DNA of 24,552 nucleotides, from the NCBI RefSeq assembly GCF_002873335.1, contig NZ_MCUW01000034.1, positions 1-24,552 of the forward strand, given 5' to 3'. This DNA comes from Vibrio sp. 10N.286.49.B1 (GTDB lineage: Bacteria; Pseudomonadota; Gammaproteobacteria; Enterobacterales; Vibrionaceae). A model generated the notes under the pieces. The model had not been told where the DNA came from, did no database searches, and saw nothing but the letters and a program-made list of their open reading frames with translations. The position numbers and the translations under genes were made by a program. Shown here one piece after another: positions 1-7,511 of the stretch. Numbering within the stretch: position 1 is the first letter of the stretch; each line of letters begins with the position of its first letter.

Positions 1-7
1 AAGAATT

Positions 8-127
8 TGCTTGGCGACCATAGCGTTGTAGACCCACCTGATCCCATGCCGAACTCAGAAGTGAAATACAGTAGCGCCGATGGTAGTGTGGGGCTTCCCC
101 ATGTGAGAGTAGGACATCGCCAGGCTT
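8..127 (+). rRNA. rrf: 5S ribosomal RNA (first copy)
   Basis: This matches the gammaproteobacterial 5S rRNA pattern, including the conserved CCATGCCGAACTCAGAAGTG block and the closing helix in which 9-15 pairs with 119-125. It is a full-length copy of about 120 nt; exact ends are uncertain by one or two bases. It is probably the normal 5S of an rRNA operon whose 16S and 23S genes lie upstream of the window. It differs from the second copy at 300-419 at only six positions, all forming compensated base pairs. Confidence 0.97.
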
Positions 128-137
128 TAATTTTGAT

Positions 138-169
138 AAAATAGCCCGTTGTAAAAAGCGGGCTATTTT
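138..169 (+). terminator. Terminator-like hairpin between 5S and tRNA-Thr
   Basis: A perfect 11-bp inverted repeat (138-148 with 159-169) encloses a 10-nt loop. The 3' arm ends in TTTT, but no clean T run follows the stem, so an intrinsic terminator is possible rather than certain. It lies inside the rRNA/tRNA transcript. rRNA antitermination complexes are known to read through such structures, and it could instead be an RNA-processing element or a relic of an earlier operon end. Confidence 0.6.
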
Positions 170-186
170 AGTCAAAAAAAGAAAAC

Positions 187-263
187 GCTGATATAGCTCA
201 GCCCGGTAGAGCGCACCCTTGGTAAGGGTGAGGTCCCCAGTTCGAGTCTGGGTATCAGCACCA
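187..263 (+). tRNA. thrV: tRNA-Thr (anticodon GGT)
   Basis: A 77-nt cloverleaf. The acceptor stem is 187-193 with 253-259, followed by discriminator A260 and an encoded CCA at 261-263. The anticodon stem CACCC/GGGTG encloses the loop TTGGTAA, giving anticodon GGT, which reads Thr codon ACC (and ACU by wobble). The TTCGAGT T-loop is present. A 5S-tRNA-Thr-5S order is also found at the end of the E. coli rrnD operon (rrfD-thrV-rrfF), which supports co-transcription with the rRNA. Confidence 0.97.
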
Positions 264-299
264 GTTAAAGACTAGCGTATTATTACGATAGTAAAGATT

Positions 300-419
300 T
301 ACTTGGCGACCATAGCGTTGCGGACCCACCTGATCCCATGCCGAACTCAGAAGTGAAACGCAGTAGCGCCGATGGTAGTGTGGGGCTTCCCCATGTGAGA
401 GTAGGACATCGCCAGGTTC
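300..419 (+). rRNA. rrf: 5S ribosomal RNA (second copy)
   Basis: Second complete 5S gene, colinear with the copy at 8-127 (offset 292). All six differences fall in three base pairs and every change is compensated: G-C to A-U in helix I, and U-A/A-U to C-G/G-C in helix II. It closes the rRNA operon and is followed by a strong terminator at 487. Confidence 0.97.
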
Positions 420-486
420 TAATTATTGCCTTTAATTAGGCAACTAAATAAAGCAAAGAAGCATAAGTCTTTATTTACAGAACTTG

Positions 487-514
487 AAAGCCCACCTTTT
501 GGTGGGCTTTTTTT
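487..514 (+). terminator. Rho-independent terminator of the rRNA operon
   Basis: A perfect 10-bp stem, 487-496 (AAAGCCCACC) with 501-510, has a TTTT loop and a T run to 514. This is a textbook intrinsic terminator about 70 nt after the last 5S rRNA. Confidence 0.93.
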
Positions 515-627
515 CGTTTGTGCACAGTAAAAACATACTTGCCCTATGAGATAAGTGGGTCATACTTCTTCTCCTGTAAACAATGGTAAACTCGCATTAA
601 TCAACCGATAATACGTAGATAATAACT
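515..627 (+). promoter_or_regulatory. Leader and possible promoter of the 628 gene
   Basis: The 113-bp gap between the rRNA terminator and the NTPase gene must hold the promoter for the downstream cluster. TTGCCC at 539-544 followed after 16 bp by CATACT at 561-566 is a moderate -35/-10 candidate. A TG-N-TAAACT extended -10-like string lies near 584-592. Neither is strong. The gene at 628 has no clear Shine-Dalgarno, so the start is supported mainly by the position of the P-loop. Confidence 0.3.
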
Positions 628-1188
628 ATGCATTACACAGCTCCATTCATTATTACCGGCGGTCCAGGGTCGGGTAAAACTACGCTGTTAGAATCTATGG
701 CTAATGAGTGTACACAGATTTTTCCTGAGGTGCCGAGACAATTGATTAATGAGCAATCACAACTTGTCGATGGGATACTTCCATGGGATAACTTGTCCGG
801 CTTTGCTGACCTGTGTTTTACGGAAATGCTAAGACAAAAGGAAGCATGTTGTCATTATCCTCTCAGCTTCCTTGATCGGGCGATCCCGGATATTTGCGCC
901 TACCTTTCTTGGGGGAAGTTAGAGGTACCTCAACATATCGTTGAAGAAGCGAGCAAAGGCTATCAAGGGCTTGTGATATTCTGTAAACCGACAGTTGAGA
1001 TTTATGTTCAAGATGAAGTCCGGCCATACTCTTTTGAGGAAGCGTTGGATATTCACCAGCGTTTATGCGAAATATATGAATCTTTTGGATATAAGATTTT
1101 TTCATTACCGCTATTGCCTACCGAAGAGCGTGTAAAGCTAGTTAGAGCAGTATGTAAAGAATATGAAATGAGTCAGGCAAGGAGCTAG
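628..1188 (+). CDS. P-loop NTPase, AAA_28/NadR-like family
   Basis: The 186-aa protein opens with a beta strand and a Walker A motif, GGPGSGKTT at residues 11-19. A hydrophobic strand ending in FLDR (residues 81-84), followed by D88 and Y92, matches the hhhDR..D..aY Walker B arrangement of AAA_28-type predicted kinases/ATPases. The C-terminal part (R132-Y155) resembles the lid region of that family. Substrate and role are unknown; I infer a soluble nucleotide-dependent kinase or ATPase. The stop is 2 nt before the yihY GTG, and the yihY ribosome-binding site lies within this gene, so the two are probably translationally coupled. The ATG at 628 lacks a good Shine-Dalgarno, but a later start would damage the P-loop domain. 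The family call is from motifs only. Confidence 0.8.
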   Translation: MHYTAPFIITGGPGSGKTTLLESMANECTQIFPEVPRQLINEQSQLVDGILPWDNLSGFADLCFTEMLRQKEACCHYPLSFLDRAIPDICAYLSWGKLEVPQHIVEEASKGYQGLVIFCKPTVEIYVQDEVRPYSFEEALDIHQRLCEIYESFGYKIFSLPLLPTEERVKLVRAVCKEYEMSQARS

Positions 1189-1190
1189 TA

Positions 1191-2144
1191 GTGAGTTTGG
1201 AGAACAAGGATGTTGTTTCATTGAGTAACACAGTGCTTAGGGTAGGGTTTAATTTCATTCTGTTTTTGCGTTATTTGGCGAAGCGTATGGCTCACGATCG
1301 CGTTAACGTCAACGCGGGTTATTTAACCTATATTACACTGCTTTCGATTGTTCCTTTGCTTACGGTTCTGCTTTCTGTTTTATCATCGTTTCCTATTTTT
1401 TCTAGTACTGGGCAGATTCTTCAGGATTTCATTATCCAGCACTTTGTTCCTGCTGCTGGGGATGCAGTGTATTCCGCACTCGTTGAGTTTGTATCAAACA
1501 CAACTAAGATGACGGCTATAGGCAGTAGCTTTTTGTTTATCGCTGCTTTGATGCTTATCTCCAATATCGACAAAAACTTAAACTATATATGGCGTGTGGA
1601 AGCTAAACGACGGGCCGTTTTCTCATTCTCTATATATTGGATGATATTGACGCTCGGGCCGATTTTGGTTGGCGCTAGTATCGTTGGTACATCCTATGTG
1701 ACGTCTTTAAAAATTCTTGAGCATGATGCCTTGAGCGGAGCATTTAGCTTTTTTATTCGTTGGCTCCCAGCTATCTTAGCGTTACTTGCATTTTCGGGGT
1801 TGTATTTATTAGTCCCAAATAAGAAGGTTCGTTTTACTGATGCGATAGTTGGCTCGTTTATCGCGACCTTGTTGTTTGAAGTGAGTAAAAAGGGATTCGC
1901 TTATTACATTACGCAGTTCCCTTCGTATCAACTGATCTATGGTGCGATAGCCGCTATCCCTATCCTTTTTATTTGGATTTATCTATGTTGGTTCATCGTC
2001 TTGATCGGGGCCGAGTTTACCGCCGCACTGGGTGAGAAAGAGCACTGGCTACCCAAATCACCCATGGTACAATCTAGCCCAAACCATGAATACCAGCCAA
2101 AAAAGGAACCCCGAAGTGATAGCACTGATACAGAGAGTGAGTGA
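1191..2144 (+). CDS. yihY: YihY/BrkB-family inner-membrane protein
   Basis: The 317-aa polytopic membrane protein begins with GTG, preceded at 6 nt by AAGGAG (1179-1184). Family hallmarks visible are the N-terminal [20 protein letters not shown] segment (residues 38-57), a central hydrophobic core and [20 protein letters not shown] near residue 250. I estimate six membrane spans; the hydrophilic tail after about residue 283 is probably cytoplasmic. The family is annotated as YihY or 'BrkB-like', once linked to RNase BN, an activity now assigned to another gene; its true function is not settled. The 3' end overlaps dtd by 29 nt. The yihY-dtd-yiiD order is shared with E. coli, which supports orthology, whereas the upstream NTPase is not part of the E. 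coli arrangement. Confidence 0.93.
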   Translation: MSLENKDVVSLSNTVLRVGFNFILFLRYLAKRMAHDRVNVNAGYLTYITLLSIVPLLTVLLSVLSSFPIFSSTGQILQDFIIQHFVPAAGDAVYSALVEFVSNTTKMTAIGSSFLFIAALMLISNIDKNLNYIWRVEAKRRAVFSFSIYWMILTLGPILVGASIVGTSYVTSLKILEHDALSGAFSFFIRWLPAILALLAFSGLYLLVPNKKVRFTDAIVGSFIATLLFEVSKKGFAYYITQFPSYQLIYGAIAAIPILFIWIYLCWFIVLIGAEFTAALGEKEHWLPKSPMVQSSPNHEYQPKKEPRSDSTDTESE

Positions 2145-2550
2145 ATCTTCTGTGAGCGTTGATGGTAACGTTGTTGGAGAAATTGGCCAGGGTTTACTTG
2201 TTTTACTTGGTGTCGAAAAAGAAGACGATGAAGCGAAAGCGAAAAGATTAGTCGAGCGTGTGACTACTTATCGTGTATTTGAAGACGATGATGGGAAAAT
2301 GAATTTAAATGTGAAGCAAGTCGGTGGAAGCCTCTTGGTTGTATCACAGTTTACTTTGCCAGCGGATACGAAAAAAGGGACTCGCGCCGGTTTTTCACGT
2401 GGAGCGCATCCCGATGAGGCGAAACGACTTTATGACTATTTTTCTGAACAATGCGCTCATGTATTGCCCACAGAACGTGGTCAATTTGCCGCTGATATGA
2501 AAGTCTCTCTTGTTAACGATGGCCCGGTGACATTTTGGCTACAGGTATAG
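2116..2550 (+). CDS. dtd: D-aminoacyl-tRNA deacylase
   Basis: Dtd hydrolyses D-amino acids (and mischarged glycine) from tRNA in the cytoplasm, preserving homochirality in translation. The protein is 144 aa against 145 in E. coli. It carries the SQFTLPAD active-site segment (residues 77-84) and the C-terminal NDGPVTFW segment with the Gly-cisPro dipeptide (G136-P137) that excludes L-amino acids. I place the start at the GTG at 2116, because the conserved family N-terminus IALIQRV follows directly and AAAAGGA (2101-2107) sits 8 nt upstream. The reading frame stays open back to an ATG at 2032, but that would add 28 non-conserved residues. The start lies inside yihY, suggesting translational coupling. 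Confidence 0.95.
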   Translation: MIALIQRVSESSVSVDGNVVGEIGQGLLVLLGVEKEDDEAKAKRLVERVTTYRVFEDDDGKMNLNVKQVGGSLLVVSQFTLPADTKKGTRAGFSRGAHPDEAKRLYDYFSEQCAHVLPTERGQFAADMKVSLVNDGPVTFWLQV

Positions 2551-2586
2551 ACGAGTGTAACCTTCGTTTACCTTTAAAGGATATCC

Positions 2587-3504
2587 ATGTTTAAACTCAT
2601 TACCCCTAAGACCGGCAACCAGTTGGCAAAGTATTACCAGTTTCGATGGCAGATGTTGAGAGAGCCTTGGCGTCTTCCTGTCGGATCTGAGCGTGATGAA
2701 TATGACGAAATGAGCCACCACCGTATGATTGTGGACGGTCGTGGCCGACCAATGGCAATTGGCCGCCTCTATGTTACCCCTGATAACGAAGGGCAGATTC
2801 GTTATATGGCGGTAAAAAGTAGTCGACGAAATAAAGGGATGGGCTCATTGGTATTGGTGGCTTTAGAGTCCTTTGCAAGGCAAGAGGGCGTTAAGCGCTT
2901 GGTTTGTAATGCGCGTGAAGACGCTATTTCGTTCTATGAACAAAATGGTTTTGAACGGCAAGGTGAACTGAATGATCAGCATGGTCCTATTCGTCATCAA
3001 CTTATGATTAAACCTCTTGATCCACTTGCAAAAGTCTTACGAAGGCCTGAATGGTGTGCGGAGCTACAGAAGCGTTGGGAGCAACAAATTCCGATCAGCG
3101 ATAAGATGGGTATCAAAATCAATCAGTATACCGGCTATCGATTTGAGTGTAGCGCTCAGCTGAATCCAAACCTAAACCCTCACAATACGATGTTTGCTGG
3201 GTCGGCTTTTACTTTAGCAACGTTAACTGGGTGGGGGATGACATGGTTATTGATGCAAGAGCGCGGACTCAATGCTGATATCGTGTTAGCAGACAGTAGA
3301 ATTCGTTATAGACAGCCTGTAGAAATGAATCCGGTCGCTGAGACATCTTTGGACGGAATTAGCGGAGATTTAGATCGTCTTGCTACCGGCAGGAAAGCTC
3401 GTATTATTATCAATGTCACGATATACAGCGGTGATAAACCGGCGGTTGAATTTGTCGGCACATATATGCTGCTGCCAAATTATCAAGCTAAGATAAGCCA
3501 ATAA
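2587..3504 (+). CDS. yiiD: YiiD-type bifunctional GNAT/hotdog thioesterase-like protein
   Basis: The 305-aa protein has two domains. Residues 1-145 form a GNAT fold with the CoA-binding loop RRNKGMG (80-86) and the late FYEQNGF strand (117-122). Residues about 155-300 form a hotdog thioesterase-like domain with NPHNTMFAGS (197-206). The E. coli homologue YiiD (also called FabY) lies directly downstream of dtd, as here. Work on that family has linked it to malonyl-ACP decarboxylation feeding fatty-acid synthesis initiation; that is from memory and transferred by homology, not shown here. The ATG is preceded by AAAGGA (2575-2580), giving a well-placed start 36 bp after dtd, probably in one operon. 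Confidence 0.88.
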   Translation: MFKLITPKTGNQLAKYYQFRWQMLREPWRLPVGSERDEYDEMSHHRMIVDGRGRPMAIGRLYVTPDNEGQIRYMAVKSSRRNKGMGSLVLVALESFARQEGVKRLVCNAREDAISFYEQNGFERQGELNDQHGPIRHQLMIKPLDPLAKVLRRPEWCAELQKRWEQQIPISDKMGIKINQYTGYRFECSAQLNPNLNPHNTMFAGSAFTLATLTGWGMTWLLMQERGLNADIVLADSRIRYRQPVEMNPVAETSLDGISGDLDRLATGRKARIIINVTIYSGDKPAVEFVGTYMLLPNYQAKISQ

Positions 3505-3506
3505 CT

Positions 3507-3551
3507 CTCGGAACGATATTTGGAGTGTGAGAATACCTAATATCGCTCGAG
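3507..3551. repeat. Interrupted inverted repeat between convergent genes
   Basis: CTCG (3507-3510) plus CGATATT (3514-3520) is mirrored by AATATCG (3539-3545) plus CGAG (3548-3551), with an 18-nt loop and a small internal loop. It occupies the 56-bp gap between the convergent yiiD and asmA-type genes. It lacks a T run on either strand, so it is at best a weak bidirectional 3'-end structure. Confidence 0.4.
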
Positions 3552-3560
3552 TGATGATCG

Positions 3561-5447
3561 TTATTCGTGGGGACATGTTATTTGTGTTCTCTTATCGACA
3601 ACGCCAGTCAGTAGATTAATGTGGAGTGTAGCTTGGCACTCATCGGTGAGCTTCAATGGTAAGTTCGATGTTTTACTGTCGCCGAGGTCAATATTTCCTG
3701 ATGCGCTGCCACTTAGGCGTGCTCCCTGAATGTAGAAAGGCTTGAGTGATAATACACCCCGTGTCGCTAACAAGTGAAATGGGCTCGCTTCAACAGGGGT
3801 ATAGGTGCTATTTTCTGTTGCGATTTCAACACCATTAAATACCGCTGTTAGCTCTCCTGTTAGCGTTCTTGAAAAAGTAAGTGTATCAGCGATAAGTACA
3901 TCGATGGACAGATCGATATCAGCAGTGCCACGGGCGTCGATCGTGTCTGAGGGTTGCACGTATTGTAATAGTGCTAAAGGCAAGGAATATGCTTTAGCTT
4001 TGATTTGCAATGGTTGGCTAGTGGTAGAGAAATCCAGACTCGCATTGATGTCGAGATAGCCTTTATCATAAGGAACAAAAAGTCGACTAAGCTGCCATTT
4101 CCCATCTTGGCTTTCGGTCTCTAATGCCACCTGACTGCCTTTAACGCTACCAATGCTGACGCTGTTGGCCGACGCTGCCGCTTTACCTTGCCACAATCCC
4201 CATTGGCCGTTGCGTTTCAACTCTAAATCTTCAGCTGTTAAATTAAATCCAGTCACTTGCCAGTTTGGCTGTTGTTGCAATTGAATCCATTGACCACGGT
4301 TGATGATGAGTCGCTTAACCTTTAGAGCGTTTATATCGACGAGTGGTAAGTAGTGATATAAAGCTAAAATTGAATCCTGTTGATCTTCCTCATAAAGCTT
4401 TACACCATCGATAGTGAGCTTTTCCAGCGATAATACATGTTGTTGCCACAAGCCTGTAAATTGAATTCGGCCTTGCTCAAGTGTTGTATCAACATCTTTA
4501 ATATTAACCACACCACCATCGATATTTACATCTATGGTGGGCTCAATAAATGATAAATTTTGATACTGAATACTGTCTGCATCAAACGACAAGTAGGCAT
4601 CAACTTGACTCCAAATAGATTCTCTCAAATCGATATTTTCAAATGACGCGTTGAGGTTCTCTATTTTACTGTCTTTGTATCGAACGTTTGATCGTAAGAC
4701 ATCGAGGCTATTGATATGACCGATCGTATCTAGAAGAGCGGCATATTTATCGAAAAGCTGGCTAGTTAAGTCTATATCGAGTTTTTCGATGGTGGTATTG
4801 ACCAGAGACCAAGTATTGTTTTCATATTGTGCCTGGGTAGATATATTTGCTTCATTCCATATGAACGATGCACCGTAAATTTTGCTGTTTTGTCCTTTAA
4901 GCTCACCGTCAATGAGTACATCCTTAATGGACTCTCCTTGGTAGTAAATCTGCGAGGCTCGAAGCTGTAATTCACCCTTAGTGAATAAAATATCAGGGTT
5001 GTATTGGACATGGCGAAGTTGAAGCTGGAGATCATTGATGATCACATCATTGTTTGAATAATCAATATGATCGAGCGCTAAGTTTTCGATCGATAGCTGA
5101 TGAGCCAATGATAGTGAGTGATTTGATAGCGTTGAGCCTGACAACAAAAGTTCATGAATACGCAGCGGAGTCTTTGTTGAAACCGGCATCCCTAGCCAAA
5201 CAGACATACTATTGGCTTCAATGGGCTTCTCTCCCTCAGCCTCAATACGTAGATTGATAAAGTCGAATTGGTTTGGATACTGATAGCGTATCGATTCACT
5301 CGTCACTTTTATATTGAACAGCTTATTTATCGTTTGTGTCACTATTGGATTGGCGTATTGCGTATGCAGTAAGGCAAAGAGTGCCAATATAGCAATGAGC
5401 CCTAATGCGAAAAGCGCGATTAAGATTGCTATTGTTTTTCGTATCAC
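3561..5447 (-). CDS. AsmA-family envelope protein
   Basis: The 628-aa protein has one N-terminal membrane anchor (about residues 5-27), followed by a long, beta-rich, low-cysteine periplasmic region of repeated amphipathic strands. This is the architecture of AsmA-like proteins, members of the bridge-like lipid transfer class that influence outer-membrane lipid homeostasis. Length is close to E. coli AsmA (617 aa), and the C-terminal stretch with a conserved late cysteine (ECQATL and TQITC) fits. Assignment to a particular AsmA subfamily is not possible by eye. The start is a GTG with only a weak purine-rich site (AGAG) upstream. It sits downstream of pckA, from which a terminator separates it, and faces yiiD tail to tail. 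Confidence 0.8.
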   Translation of the reverse strand: MIRKTIAILIALFALGLIAILALFALLHTQYANPIVTQTINKLFNIKVTSESIRYQYPNQFDFINLRIEAEGEKPIEANSMSVWLGMPVSTKTPLRIHELLLSGSTLSNHSLSLAHQLSIENLALDHIDYSNNDVIINDLQLQLRHVQYNPDILFTKGELQLRASQIYYQGESIKDVLIDGELKGQNSKIYGASFIWNEANISTQAQYENNTWSLVNTTIEKLDIDLTSQLFDKYAALLDTIGHINSLDVLRSNVRYKDSKIENLNASFENIDLRESIWSQVDAYLSFDADSIQYQNLSFIEPTIDVNIDGGVVNIKDVDTTLEQGRIQFTGLWQQHVLSLEKLTIDGVKLYEEDQQDSILALYHYLPLVDINALKVKRLIINRGQWIQLQQQPNWQVTGFNLTAEDLELKRNGQWGLWQGKAAASANSVSIGSVKGSQVALETESQDGKWQLSRLFVPYDKGYLDINASLDFSTTSQPLQIKAKAYSLPLALLQYVQPSDTIDARGTADIDLSIDVLIADTLTFSRTLTGELTAVFNGVEIATENSTYTPVEASPFHLLATRGVLSLKPFYIQGARLSGSASGNIDLGDSKTSNLPLKLTDECQATLHINLLTGVVDKRTQITCPHE

Positions 5448-5497
5448 GTTGAATTCTCTACTTACTGAATATAATGATCAATTTAGCCCGAAAGTGA

Positions 5498-5525
5498 CTA
5501 AAAAGCCCCTCTTATGAGGGGCTTT
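5498..5525 (-). terminator. Terminator of pckA
   Basis: A perfect 10-bp stem (5502-5511 with 5516-5525; AAAGCCCCTC) has a TTAT loop. On the minus strand the stem ends in a T-rich stretch, 30 nt after the pckA stop. It should insulate pckA from the AsmA-family gene. Confidence 0.87.
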
Positions 5526-5555
5526 GTGGCTAAAAATTGGATGCTTATCTAAGTA

Positions 5556-7181
5556 TTAGTCTAATTGAGGGCCTGCCGCTACCAATGCCTGGCCTTCAGA
5601 GGTATCCGTGTATTTTTCAAAGTTGTTGATAAAGCGTTTTGCTAAGTCGTCAGCTTTGCTTTCCCATTGCAGTGGATCGACATAGGTATCTCGTGGGTCT
5701 AAGATCTCAGTGTCGACACCCGGAAGTGAGGTTGGTACTTCTAGGTTAAAGACCGGAATAGTTGTTGTTTCGACCTGTTCTATTGAGCCATCTAAGATTG
5801 CATCAATAATGCCGCGGGTATCTTGGATAGAGATACGTTTACCAGAGCCGTTCCAACCCGTATTAACTAGGTATGCTTCTGCGCCTGCAGCTTCCATACG
5901 TTTAACCAACACTTCCGCATATTGAGTTGGATGAAGCGTAAGGAACGCCGCTCCAAAACATGCAGAGAATGTAGGTGTTGGTTCTGTAATACCACGCTCT
6001 GTGCCGGCTAACTTAGCGGTAAAACCAGAGAGGAAATGGTATTTTGTTTGTTCTGGTGTCAGCTTCGAAACCGGAGGTAACACGCCAAACGCATCGGCAG
6101 ATAAGAAAATGACTTTATTCGCATGACCGCCTTTCGATACTGGTTTTACGATGTTATCGATATGATGAATAGGGTAGGAAACACGAGTGTTTTCTGTTTT
6201 AGATCCATCATCAAAGTCGATAGAGCCATCGTTGCGTACGGTTACATTTTCTAATAATGCATCGCGGCGGATGGCATTATAAATATCAGGCTCAGCTTCT
6301 TTAGATAGATTGATTGTTTTCGCGTAGCAGCCACCTTCAAAGTTGAAGATTCCATCGTCATCCCAGCCATGCTCATCATCACCAATCAATTGACGTTTTG
6401 GATCGGTAGATAATGTTGTCTTACCTGTGCCAGAGAGTCCGAAGAAAACGGCTACGTCATCATTCTCACCTTTGTTAGCGGAACAGTGCATGGATGCAAT
6501 ACCCTTGAGCGGCAAGAAGTAGTTCATCATTGCGAACATACCTTTCTTCATTTCACCGCCATACCAAGTGCCGCCGATCAACTGCATTTTCTCGGTAAGG
6601 TTGAACACCGTGAAGTTTTCAGAGTTTAGGCCCTGCTCTTCCCATTTTTGGTTGGTGCATTTTGCGCCATTCATTACAACAAAATCAGCTTCAAATGTTG
6701 CGAGTTCTTCTTCACTTGGACGAATGAACATGTTTTTCACAAAGTGAGCCTGCCATGCCACCTCGGTAACGACTCGAATACATAGACGAGTATCTGGATT
6801 GGTACCACAGTAGCCATCAATAACGAATAGGCGCTTGTTTGAAAGCTGCCCAGTGACCAATGTTTTTAGTTCGTCCCAGACTTCTTTTGAAATAGCTTTG
6901 TTGTCGTTTTTACCTTGATCTGACCACCACATCGTGTCGCGAGTCGTATCGTCCCGTACGATGAATTTATCTTTAGGAGAGCGACCTGTAAAAATGCCCG
7001 TATCAACAGCAACGGCCCCCAGTTCTGTGACAACGCCTTTTTCATACCCTTGTAATGTATCTAGGGTTTCTTCGGTGAATAGTTGCTCATAACTTGGATT
7101 GCGAAGAATCTCAGTTGAGCCTGTGATGCCATATTGAGTAAGATCGAGTTGTGCAGCCTTATTAATGTCCATAACGGTCAT
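5556..7181 (-). CDS. pckA: Phosphoenolpyruvate carboxykinase (ATP)
   Basis: PckA converts oxaloacetate and ATP to phosphoenolpyruvate, CO2 and ADP, the entry step of gluconeogenesis from TCA intermediates. The protein is 541 aa, the normal length of the ATP-dependent family. Visible motifs are [10 protein letters not shown] (64-73, substrate-binding Arg67), the P-loop [11 protein letters not shown] (248-258), and the metal-binding LIGDDEHGW (265-273). The ATG at 7181 is preceded by AAGGAG at 5 nt; a second in-frame ATG three codons later is less well placed. It is a single-gene unit with its own terminator at 5498 and a long upstream region (7182-7440). Catabolite control through CRP is known for E. 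coli pckA, but I found only a half-site here. Confidence 0.97.
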   Translation of the reverse strand: MTVMDINKAAQLDLTQYGITGSTEILRNPSYEQLFTEETLDTLQGYEKGVVTELGAVAVDTGIFTGRSPKDKFIVRDDTTRDTMWWSDQGKNDNKAISKEVWDELKTLVTGQLSNKRLFVIDGYCGTNPDTRLCIRVVTEVAWQAHFVKNMFIRPSEEELATFEADFVVMNGAKCTNQKWEEQGLNSENFTVFNLTEKMQLIGGTWYGGEMKKGMFAMMNYFLPLKGIASMHCSANKGENDDVAVFFGLSGTGKTTLSTDPKRQLIGDDEHGWDDDGIFNFEGGCYAKTINLSKEAEPDIYNAIRRDALLENVTVRNDGSIDFDDGSKTENTRVSYPIHHIDNIVKPVSKGGHANKVIFLSADAFGVLPPVSKLTPEQTKYHFLSGFTAKLAGTERGITEPTPTFSACFGAAFLTLHPTQYAEVLVKRMEAAGAEAYLVNTGWNGSGKRISIQDTRGIIDAILDGSIEQVETTTIPVFNLEVPTSLPGVDTEILDPRDTYVDPLQWESKADDLAKRFINNFEKYTDTSEGQALVAAGPQLD

Positions 7182-7453
7182 AGGTGCTCCTTATTGGATT
7201 TTTGTAGGGATTTTAAAATTATTATAATTTGTTTTTTATTTTGAACTCCATGCTAGCAATGGACACCAGATAAAACAGGGATATAGTTCAAAAATTACTC
7301 ATCATATAGTGACAGTTTTAAGTGTTTGGTCACATATTAAATCGCGATGGTTTATTCTAGAGCAAACCTTTGCGCCAGAGTAAATGTAACATAAGTGAAT
7401 ATGGTTTGGTGATAGGTTCTATCTGATAATGTTGTGGTTTCGTTAAATTTTTC
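7182..7453 (-). promoter_or_regulatory. pckA upstream region
   Basis: Together with the hslO terminator this makes a 330-bp gene-free stretch. It is AT-rich and must hold the pckA promoter. On the minus strand there are TATAAT at 7226-7221 without a good -35, and TATGAT just downstream of a strong CRP-like half-site ATGTGA (7335-7330) whose partner half is poor. GTGAC (7309-7313) and GTCAC (7329-7333) form inverted 5-mers 20 bp apart. TGCTAGCA (7251-7258) is a small palindrome. None is decisive, and no ORF or RNA gene is apparent. Confidence 0.35.
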
Positions 7454-7486
7454 ACAAAAAAAAGCCAGTTCATTGTGAACTGGCTT
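7454..7486 (-). terminator. Terminator of hslR-hslO
   Basis: An 11-bp perfect stem (7462-7472 with 7476-7486) has a 3-nt loop. On the minus strand it is followed by an eight-T run (complement of A7456-A7463). It lies 25 nt past the hslO stop and is a strong intrinsic terminator. Confidence 0.92.
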
Positions 7487-7511
7487 GTGTAACATATTTC
7501 GAACAATGAAA

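Noticed and set aside
133..169. Promoter for tRNA-Thr (TTGATA and TATTTT)
   Set aside because: The two boxes are 25 bp apart, far outside the usable 15-19 bp range, and both are part of or next to the hairpin.
2539..2721. Minus-strand open frame overlapping dtd/yiiD
   Set aside because: It lies antisense to two well-identified genes, has no recognisable motif or ribosome-binding site and is best seen as a shadow.
3805..4059. Plus-strand frame inside the AsmA-family gene
   Set aside because: Antisense shadow of a gene with a clear long frame; no domain, no convincing start.
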